NCBI RefSeq assembly: GCF_024763615.1
Contig: NC_077222.1
Span: 79,546,001 to 79,610,000, forward strand
Length of the DNA: 64,000 bases
Source of the DNA: Phlebotomus papatasi
Lineage: Eukaryota > Arthropoda > Insecta > Diptera > Psychodidae
Direction of reading: 5' to 3'
Shown here: in pieces, positions 34,746 to 44,700 of the stretch
How the letters are laid out: each line of letters opens with the position of its first letter
Numbering within the stretch: the first letter of the stretch is position 1
Notes under the pieces: generated by a model
The model's input: only the letters and a program-made list of their open reading frames with translations
Database searches by the model: none
Told to the model about the DNA's origin: nothing
Made by a program: the position numbers and the translations under genes

Positions 34746-37442
34746 TCCTCAAGGCATATCTTACAACCGCTGAAAATTTCATATTGATCGATTCATTAGC
34801 AAAATAACAAAGTTACAAAAAATTCACAAAAAAACTAATAATTTCCTGCGACTAGACATAACCCCTTAAGTTGCCACAAAAGTAGTTTTTCCTTTTTTGT
34901 TATAGGTATGTCCAATACAACGTTGGCCAGAGAGAAGAATTTCCATGCACCAAGACTCAAATTGAAGTTATTGAGAAAAGAAAACATTGTGGGAGAAGAT
35001 GGTAAAAATCATTTATGCAAAATTTAAATCGAATATTCAATTTAAAATTGAATTGAATTCCTTTCCAGGCATTCCACATTCTTGCATCCATTCGCTTGGT
35101 CTCAATTTCTCACCACAAATCGACTTGATTGCAACTTGGCTGAAAGCTCAATAGAATATTTTTACGAGTGTGACGCTGTGCCATAAAACCACCCAAATGG
35201 TGTATCAAAGGCAAGGGATTCTGAAGGAGCTGTGTATAAATAAATTTGATTTGACTTTTTTTCCGAAGGTCGGGTGGGTCCCTTTCATTCTCACAGCAGA
35301 AGTTGAGGTGTGCAGACTACGAATTCTGGGTATAGGGGTGTCGGAAAATGATGGTGGATTCTGGGCTATCCACTTGGTTATTTATTCAGTGTGTGACAGG
35401 TTGCTGGCAGCTCAATTTCAGATGTCCGATGGAATATTAATGTATTAAAAGCATCAGAATGACCAGTTGTCCTTATTTCTCTACCTCATTCATTCTACTA
35501 GTAAAAAAGAAATAATTTTACATTGAAACTTTTTTTTCTCAATGTAAATTGAAATTTGATTTAATTATTTTTACTTGATATCCTGATTGATCATTCTCGG
35601 CTCTGACATCCTTTCTAATTGATACAGTGTAAAAGACCAGAAGACCAAATTTATTAAATAACACAATAGATGAAGTAGTGGAAGAGTGAAACTTTTCTTT
35701 TTCATAAAGTTTATGAAAGTTTTCTTGAACAGTTTTTGCTCGTTTTACTCTAGTTGTGCACATCCTCATTGAACTACTTATGTAAAAGTCCAGTTGAAGG
35801 CATTTTTCATCCGAGTTCCTTATGGTTTTTATGAAGGCAAAAGCATGGTAAAAAAAATTCAAGAGCAAAAATCCTTTGACATCATTTGGCAGGAAGAAGT
35901 TTAAGGATAGTTGAGGATAAAATCCATGCTGTAGAAGTTTTCTAGAAATTCTCGTTGTTTGTTGTGTTGCAATGAAAAACCACAAAAAATGCTCATCTTT
36001 AGTTTCAGACAATATTGAAGAATTTCTTTGTGGTTTAAGGACGAATAGCACTAACATTGGGATGCACAACTGAGTGAAATGTGAAAAGTTTACAGTATAT
36101 TCTGCAAAAATTTTAAATGGTGCATAAATTTCATTTTTATTAAATCATCTCCTCGGTTTCTGTATTGTAGGCAAGAGGATGAAATTGATGGAGTGAAATA
36201 ATTTTTGACGAGTGTAATTCAATGAATTAAAGAGAAATTGATTTATTCCTATACTCAATCATCCCTGTACTCTCAACTGCCACTACTCTCTCCACTTGCT
36301 CATCTTTCCCCAATAGCATGATGAAATGGATCTAGCGCTGTATCAAGAAATTCTGAGAGAGCTCCTCATATTTCTTAAGGGATGATGTTTGACTTCTTTT
36401 CCACCATTCATCGTGTCTATTTTTTTGATCTCACTCCTACGCTCATTCGGAAAATGAATTGAAAAATATTACTGAAGAAAACTTCCACAATCTCTCCAAA
36501 GACTAACGAATATTCAAAATGAGATTTAATAGAATGTTGTTTCATTATTTACTCTTCGTCCAATTAAACGATATTATCCTATGGGAAATTTGTATTGAGT
36601 TGTATTTGTATTCCAGATATTCAGAGTGAAATGATCTTTATTCAAATAGTAGAACAGAGAAAGTTTCATCTCAAGCAATTATTGTTGGATTGCAAAGAAT
36701 TCTGGAAGATATTCCAATGTGGATTCGCTTAAGCAATGTCTTCATTGAAATTGAAAATCTCTCACATTGCACAAAAGAGAAAATTTACATTCGACTTTGT
36801 TGGGAGATAGGGAACCACCCCCTAAGTTGCTACAATTTATCTCACGTGCCTATTATTTGCTGTATAAATGGAACTTGGCGCAGGATTACTCGAGGAGTTC
36901 CACACGAATAAATGCTCCATCCACCTGAAGGATGAACTCAGAGAAACTTTCTTCCAAATTAATGTTCCACCGACATTTCGGTGTGAGGAAAAGTGAATAA
37001 ATCACTTAAATGTCAAAATTGAGCAATCAACCCCACTGATAGTGTTTCTTTTTCCAGGACCGATTCGCTCTTAAGCCAACATTGCAGGATTTGATATTGA
37101 TTTTCCACGACTGAAAGCAAAAGCTCTCCCATGTATATTTATATGTAGTAGTATGCTTCCACCACATGTTATCGAACTATTTCAAAGAAATAAACAGGAC
37201 AAATTAATTTGTTAATTATAAATTACTTTTAATGCTTCAAAAAGGCTTTCTAAAATCAATTCAATTTATAATGGTAATTGAATTCCAACGAGTATAATAG
37301 TGTACGTAATAAGTTTCATTTTGAAAACACACTTTCAAGATTATGAAAGTTAACCCTAACTTATGTATTAGAAATTCTGGAGATAGAACTTTATATTATA
37401 TTTTGGAATTTATTCCTTTTTTTATGTTTTTTTTTGCAGCTA
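34746..37442. other. no gene called
   Basis: The longest chance-looking ORF of the window outside the two genes lies here (35539-36069, minus, 176 aa). It has no recognisable domain, signal peptide or splice-linked partner, and is listed as a finding only. Confidence 0.35.
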
Positions 37443-37695
37443 CACTGAGAGAAATACGAAAAAGTTAAAATAACATTCCGGAAATGATAATTTTACCCTG
37501 CAGTATTGATCCGATATCGGCGTAAATATTACCTTTCTTAGGTGTATTAGGGGTTAAAGTTACCCTTTTTTCATGTTGATTTTACTCTCAAAAGGTGTAA
37601 AATTAACATTAAAAAATGTTGATATATTTTTACACCTAAAAAGTGTTAAAGTTATGACGAAAAAAAGTTAATCGCACCCTCTTTTTTTCCCAGTG
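37443..37695. mobile_element. MITE 'CACTGAGAGAAAT', copy 2
   Basis: Left CACTGAGAGAAATACGAAAA, right CCCAGTG, flanked by TA. It is inverted relative to 26771-27021 and matches along its length. Confidence 0.87.
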
Positions 37696-37699
37696 TACG

Positions 37700-37785
37700 T
37701 AGGGGAAAGTACTCTCCTTTCGAACATTCATGCCTTCGATTAATGTGAATTTCTTTTACTTTTCCTAAGAGATGTGCATATGATC
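37700..37785. mobile_element. half copy of palindromic MITE 'TAGGGGAAAGTACT'
   Basis: 'taggggaaagtactctcctt', 'cgaacattcatgccttcga' and 'aatttcttttacttttccta' are the left arm of the family at 8012-8230. The right arm is missing. It begins 4 bp past the previous MITE. Confidence 0.75.
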
Positions 37786-37864
37786 GTCGCATAATTATCA
37801 ATATCAATACACGACAAAAAGGCAGTAAAAAGCTTTCAAGGTGGAGATAGTCTCAGAAGATCCA

Positions 37865-38745
37865 TAGGGGAGGGTGGGGCAGTTTAACGACGGGGCAGTT
37901 TCAATTTTTGCATATTCTTCTTATCTCTTTAAAAGGAATGAAATGAAACCTTCATGTTACTGAATCTATAACTTAGACCCATGTTCATAAAAATAATTAA
38001 TTTCGTGACGCTTCTCGTTTGAGTTCTGTAATTGATTTTATAAAACTGCAATAAAATGAAACTTTTTATAATGTCTTATTTTCAACAATTTCTGAACCGT
38101 TGCACTTATCTTTTGAAGTAATATAATTGTATTAATTTACTAGTGGTTTTATGATTATTATAAGGCATTTAGTGTTGAATGAATTCTAAGACGCTTCTGA
38201 CAATTTTGGTTTGAGTTCCGAAAGTGCGTAAGGGGCAGTTTCATGCAAGCACACGGTGAAGTTTTCTGTGTCCAATAATTTACTTTTTTAATCAAAATTA
38301 ACGTAAAGCGATCACTGAAAACGTTTCGTAGCTGTTTTTGTCGATAAAGTTCGAAATTTTGGGAAGTAGATTTTCTAAAAACTCATTAACAAAAAATAAA
38401 AAAAAACATCTTTCAGTGATTTTTAAGTGCGTAAAAACGCTAAAGTTAATTGTTATGATATTTTTCAGAGTGTTTTCAGCAAGATATTATAAATTTTTTG
38501 TAGTATTATGACAATTCAAGATTTTAAAATACTATTATAAAACTGTTATACTAAAAACGTATATACCATCTTCTCTACAACAGACCAATGAAATTAAGGA
38601 ATTATTGTTCTTTTTTTATTAACCCTAAACCCAACTGTAACTCACAGAATATATATAAAGTTTTAATTCTGTTTATCATATTTTTACAAAATGGTCTCAA
38701 AATCCATTTTGCAATTTAGAGGTGAAAGTGCCCCACCCTCCCCTA
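37865..38745. mobile_element. 881-bp MITE 'TAGGGGAGGGTGGGGC'
   Basis: Left TAGGGGAGGGTGGGGCAGTT, right complement TAGGGGAGGGTGGGGCACTT, TA at both edges. A nearly perfect terminal repeat; 'ggggcagtttca' recurs inside. Confidence 0.85.
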
Positions 38746-38919
38746 CCACATTTTAGGTTCAGCATTCACATATTTTTCTCAAGTCAATGCACATCAACTG
38801 CAAACTTCCTTTTCAAAAAACCAGAAAAATAAAGATGTTTCCTTCTATAAACTTCTTAAAAAACATTTTCCGTGAAAATTATTATAAAAGTTGTGCAAAT
38901 ATCCATATTTTCTAAAATT

Positions 38920-39190
38920 TAGAGTAAATATACCAAATTTCGGCCGGCTTACAATTTCGGCCACTTTTTTTGTTCCTGGAATTTCCATGAATTTTTCGTT
39001 TTTGCATACTCTTGAGATTATACAATGCAAAAAATAACAAAAAATATAGCTTTGACAAACGAGATGCTGCGAAAAGGACATTGGAAGAATTCCGAAAGAG
39101 CAAGGATCTATGATAATGAAGGTGGCCGATATAGGTCACCAAAGCTATATCTACATTTTTATTCATTTGAAAATGTATTAAGATTAAAAT
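38920..39190. mobile_element. truncated MITE, 'CCAAATTTCGGC' family
   Basis: 'tagagtaaatataccaaatt' then 'ggccggcttacaatttcggc', parallel to 62207-62400 through 'tatctacattt'; the right terminal repeat is absent. Confidence 0.7.
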
Positions 39191-39892
39191 GATCGGATCA
39201 GCAAAATGAAACTATATTTTACAACAAAAACAATAGTTAGGAAAAAATCAAAAAAATAAATTATTTACAAATTTGTATACTCTTCCAATTTAACTTTTTT
39301 CCTGTTTAGTCACATAAATCCCTATAATTTACTTAATTTGCTTAAGGCCAAAAGTAATCATGTATGTATATGAATGTTTTTGGAAAATTTAATTTAACTT
39401 CCAAGTCTAGGGGTTAAGAAGCTGTGCTGTAACGTAAAGTGAAAAACCAATGTGAGAGGGAAACATTTTAATAAATTCCTAAAAAGTCACCAGAGGTATT
39501 CTAAGAAAAGAAGCTGTATAAATTGTGTATATACTCTTTAAGCTTGTTTGAAATACTTCAATAATTAATTTTCTCTTTATATTAGCATGGGTATTCTCCT
39601 TTGCGTATTTGACGAAAGAAAAGTCTCTCTTTTGTGTTGAATTTTTTGTCGTTTACCATTTTGACTGGTAGAGCGCAATTGTATGAAAATTTAATTAACA
39701 AGGAAAATGTTATATCTTTCTCATACACAGTGTTTATTGTAACAAATATAACCAAATGAAAATAACATAATTTTCCGGCCACAAAGCATACTTCCTTGAT
39801 ATTTTGTGCTAACGTACATTGTACACCCGTTCTCTCACTTCTTATAGCCATAGAAGTTTATTGTGTGATAAAAATAGAGAGTGAGAAAGTGA
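39191..39892. other. no gene seen; left flank of the P-like element
   Basis: Ordinary AT-rich sequence up to the target duplication at 39893. Confidence 0.4.
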
Positions 39893-39900
39893 CTATAGAC
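39893..39900. repeat. 8-bp target duplication CTATAGAC (left)
   Basis: Identical to 47599-47606. An 8-bp duplication is the mark of P-superfamily insertion, and the word ends in AGAC like the known P target consensus GGCCAGAC. Confidence 0.82.
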
Positions 39901-40821
39901 CACCCCCTCCACATTTGAACGTTACATCGGAATTTTGGTTTTTGCCACTTTTTAAATATTTTCGTTATTTTTTAAGCACCCATAAAGTACCAGTTATTCC
40001 CCACAGATAGCGCTCAGACAGGGATGTAATTAGGGGTAAAATATTTTTTTCTTTAATTTTATGTAATATTATTTTTTCTGTTTGTTTCTCAAAGTAGTTT
40101 ATAAAAATTATAGAATAAAATTATATTATAGAATCACTATATTTTGTCAAAAAATCTCTTCTGTCGCTAAATAATAAATTTTAACCATTTAAGGATTTGT
40201 ATACTTTTAATACTGTTATTATTACTGTTTCTGTATTCCTATTTTTTTAAATTTGCCATAGTTAAAGTGGCGATAAGTTATGTAATGAATACGGAAATAT
40301 AAATATAGGCTATTCTTTTTAATTAATGTTTAAATATTAGCATAAAATGTTGCATTCGCTATATGCTAACGAAATACAAAAGCAGTAATAATATAATCGT
40401 CAAACAGAAAAAGAATTTGCTCGTTTATACTTACTTTATAAAACAGTCACATCTATCTATACAGTTTATAAGTTCTTCAGATCTGTGAGATACTTGGCAA
40501 GTTATTGAAGAATTGCACATTACATATGAAGCGAGATAAAAATTCACTAAGAAGTATTTCCCTATTGCAAATTGTGAAATATTTCGCCACAAATTTGAAA
40601 ATTGTTTGATCCATTTTCATTACCTGTTACCATTTGTTAAAAAAAGGTTCTTTATTGTGACATGTAAGGGAGAAAAATGATCACATTTAAATAATTCTGA
40701 TGCGTATTATTTTTAGGCAAAAGATGTGATACCAATGCTTCATGCCTGGAAAATAAGATTATATCCAAAATCCAAGTATTTTCCCAGCAATACCCAAAAA
40801 CAACGAATTATTTCTTCTTAA

Positions 40822-40945
40822 ATGCAATTCAATTTATTTTCATCTCATTTAATCTTTTTACCCCCTTTTCCATGCGTCCATCGCCGTCTTAGCGTTGATT
40901 CCAGCCTCCAGGACCAAACGATGGAAAAGTCCCTTCACAGACTGT
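40822..40945 (-). repeat. non-LTR-like 3' tail inside the P-like element
   Basis: The minus strand reads 'ggaggctggaatcaacgcta', 'agacggcgatgg', then an A-rich tail with AATAAA at 40838-40833. It matches 11340-11446. It lies 290-410 nt downstream of the transposase stop, so it could supply the poly(A) signal. Confidence 0.5.
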
Positions 40946-41234
40946 ATGTTATTTGTTACAATGTCATTGTTATAATTGCATTATGTATAGACTTCACAGA
41001 ATTCATAAGAAAAACCACTTTCAAGCCAAAGGCTATTTGGAAAAGTGGGTGCCTCTTTCACACAAAAAAAAAAACTCCAAAAAGATACACAAAACTGTGT
41101 CAAACAAAAAAAAAAGATTTGCAATCGTGATTTTTGGACTTTCTCTTAAGCACTTATTTTGTCTTTAGCAAAGCTTTCCATAAGGGAGGTAATGATCCAA
41201 ATTCCACATAGTCTCACTCGCATATCTTTAGGAT

Positions 41235-41738
41235 TTAATATCCTTTAAAGTGTGTGAGCCTATGATATTTCTGACGCTCGGATATTTTGAAGTTGAAGAA
41301 TCGCAGCTCTTCCCGCATTCTTTTCTCTGTGAACATCTTTGCAGCAGGTTCGAGGAATATGAGGAAATGTGTGTTCTGTTCGATGAAGTGCATCAGATTC
41401 TGTTTAGTGGGGTAATTCTTGAAGCTGGTCATGATGTAGGTGACACAAGCATCCTCCTTGTATGTCTTCAGGAACTGGGTTCGGCCAATTTGCTTCACTC
41501 TTTGGCAAAAATAGTTGTTTCCAAAAGTACATACATCTTCGAGGAGTTTTGTGACGAATAAAGAATTCGTTTCACAAATAGTGACACATACTTCACAGTC
41601 CAATCTAACTTTGGCCATCAACATATCCGCTGTAAGATGGACTGCGAACACCTCATCCCCAAAGACGTCTTCATCGGAAGGTTCAGGTATAGGTTCTACA
41701 TCGACATCTTTCGGCTCTGAATGACCATTCCGCTCAAC
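41235..41738 (-). CDS. transposase exon 5 (C-terminus)
   Basis: Acceptor GTAAAATAG|GTTGAG, then an acidic run (VEPIPEPSDEDVFGDE) and 'VCVTICETNSLFVTKLLEDV', ending HFKGY and stop. 504 bp. The acceptor's pyrimidine tract is weak, so the exact start is less sure than the frame. Confidence 0.78.
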   Translation of the reverse strand, partial: VERNGHSEPKDVDVEPIPEPSDEDVFGDEVFAVHLTADMLMAKVRLDCEVCVTICETNSLFVTKLLEDVCTFGNNYFCQRVKQIGRTQFLKTYKEDACVTYIMTSFKNYPTKQNLMHFIEQNTHFLIFLEPAAKMFTEKRMREELRFFNFKISERQKYHRLTHFKGY

Positions 41739-44700
41739 CTATTTTACGTTAAAAAAAATCTTCAAAATTTTTGATTATGGGCATTTTCTTACAAAACAGG
41801 CTATAGGACCAAATCACTTCTGTAGATTGTCATGTAAATAATAGATGAAAATACTGGAGTGGCCTCTGATAAAGAAAAAACTTTAAAAAATAGTTTTATA
41901 ATAATTTTTTATAGAAAAAGTTTTATTGTTCCAAAATTGTTTATATTCTGATAATTTTGGTAACGAAATCAAAATTCAGGGCACTTCAAAATAAGGGCGC
42001 CTAATTTGCAAAAATAGCGATAAAGATTTAATTAGATATAGACTAAAAATAGGTGTGATTAGAAGGAATCACATCTAATATAGCTTTCAGAATGAGACTT
42101 GAATAAAAGCAAAATATTTCACAAAAAATGTAGCATTTAAATGTGCATACCTTCATAACAGACTTAACATTTAGAGTTGGAACAACTCCTCCCTGTGCTT
42201 TGCAGTTGGTGTTCTCTAGAAGCTGTCCCATTTGCACGCAGGTTACCAGTCGCTTCAAAATAGCGCGGAACTGCATCACCGTCGGATTGGTGTTACATCC
42301 GAGCTTTGACCGTACTTCTCCAAAGAAAAACTCAAGATGGTCTTGGAGAAGCGGGTACGTGAGAAAACCTTCGGGGCAAAAATGCTTCATTTTTACGTTC
42401 ATAGCAGGAAGATTTCTCAGACATGCCCGCAATCCAATGAAACCAGTCTTGACTTGAGATTTGGAGATCGGCTGGAGTTTGGATGTTCCTCGTCCTTTAT
42501 CGTAGACTTCCACCTGCAGGTCTGTGAAGTATGAGACTGCTGTCTCACAAAAGTGTGTGATAGCTTCACAGTTCTCGTCTACTATAGGTGCCTTGTACCT
42601 GTAAATGATTTTTAGGAAAATTCATATGTAGTAGTTTACAAAAAGCCGAATGGTAGAAAAAATAAGTACTAACGAAAACCTGAGTTAATTAAAATGTATT
42701 CAACTGAAAATCAATTCTTACCCTTTGTGCGTGCTCTTATGCGTATTTAGTACGTCAAATGACGTATTACAAATACGCAGGAATTTTGTTGTGGCCTCAC
42801 TTCCTGCGAACTCAACCAACTGCAAGACATCACGACAATGGTCTATCGCCTCAGCCACCGATTCACTCAAGACTTGAGCTGCGAGTTCGACACTCATGGA
42901 GTTCTGCGAAAATTCGACGTGGTTGCTGGTCAGTTTATTTCCTTTCAGCCGGATTCCAGCACCATTATTTTGTTGAAATTCATGCAGCAGCCGAACGTAT
43001 TTAAAGTCGATTTTTGCACCATCCCTGTCCAGAAGCTGATTATTGGCAAAATGAGTGCGGACCAATTTCAGCATGTGGCAGGGATCCGGATGCACAAAAA
43101 TTTCCCTCATTCCACAACCAACTGCAAGACTAATGGTGTAGAAGTCCTCGTCGACCGTCGCAAGATCGCAGCCCAGTTTCTTCATTGAACTGAAATTCAC
43201 CGGCGCGCCGTCAAACGTGAGGCCTAACACTTTTACCCCAGCCTTCTCGGAAAGAGATATGGCCTCAGTTATGAGTTTGGATTTTTCAGGGGCTGCCAAT
43301 TTATTGATAGGGAAATATCCGATGGGGAGCTTCCAGTTCATGTCAACGGAGACTAACATGAATACAAGAACCTGTGTCGCCGTCGCCTCCCCATCACCAC
43401 TATCATCTGTAATGGATTCCTCGTTCCCTTCGTAGGCATTTCCTAGAAATGCAAATCCATACACCTTGCCGGCAACAATGTCGATATGGCGATGGATGTA
43501 CATTTCATCAAACAATAACTGGCACCACACAAGACGGTTTTGGCTAGCCACGTAATTGTGAATGGACGTGAGGGCTTCGTCACTAAAGCCAGGCTCACAA
43601 TCAATGACTTTCAGCCATCTCAAAATGGTGAATTCACTTGGAAGGGCATTTTCCAGCTCATTTCTCACGAATCGGTATGCTTTAGGCGAAATAAAATGAA
43701 GCTGCACAGCAAAGAACTTCAATTCTTCCTCATATTTCTCATTGAAGAATTCTTTCTGGCCCCTTTCCAGAATACGCTCCACAATGAGACGAATAATTCC
43801 ATTCAGGGATTCTAGTGAGAATGAAGTTTTGCAGCGCTCACATATATTCGGAGTGGTTTTATCTTTGGAGGAAGACAGTGATTCCATTTTGGTAATTTTT
43901 TCATCTCGTCGTCTTACTTGCATAGTAAGAGCATGATTCTTCCTCTTCAAAATTTCAACTTTCTCTTGCAACTTCTTAATATCGTCATTTAATTTCTTAA
44001 TAATAGCGTCTGAATGATCATTGGCAGACTGATGTTCTGCACCAATGGGCGTTATTTGGAAATCTGTTTCCATAGAACATTCTTCTACTATCTCGTCAGA
44101 GTATGGATCAAGCAACCACTCAATTTCAGGTTCAGGCTCATTATCAATATCAGAGCCACTGACAACTTGGGATTCTACTTGCATGCAACAAGCTTCTGAT
44201 TCATTGCCACACTTTGATGTCCCAGATTCATCATTTTCCGCATGTGTTTCTGTCAAATCCTATACAAAATAATGTATTTTAGGATGAGAGTTCATTACAC
44301 AAACTATCCATAATAATTAAACTCTTGACTTAAGGCGTCTACACATTGGGAGCAATTTTCGTCAAAAATTGCGTTTTTGACAGAAATTTGACGTTTCCCC
44401 CTACAACGCTGCAGGGAATTTCCTTCAAAAAAGCTATTTTTGACAAAAATTTCTCCCAATGTGTAGAGGCCATTAGACTTTATATTCCAAAAAATAAGTT
44501 TCTTATAATTTGTCATACAGATAAGTTCTTTTGAATTCAAACTTCAAACTTAAAAAGGAACGCCTCGCGCTTACGATTTGTTACATTTCTGAAAGCGTTT
44601 TTACTGCGCATTTTTCATGTAGTAACTCAAAAATATAAATAAAATTAATTATTGATGCATAAATCAGTTGAAACCGATTCGCATCGTATTGAATCCAATT

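Noticed and set aside
42838..43188. Plus-strand ORFs over 41250-44272 (up to 116 aa)
   Set aside because: They lie on the opposite strand of the transposase exons and have no domain; shadows of real coding.
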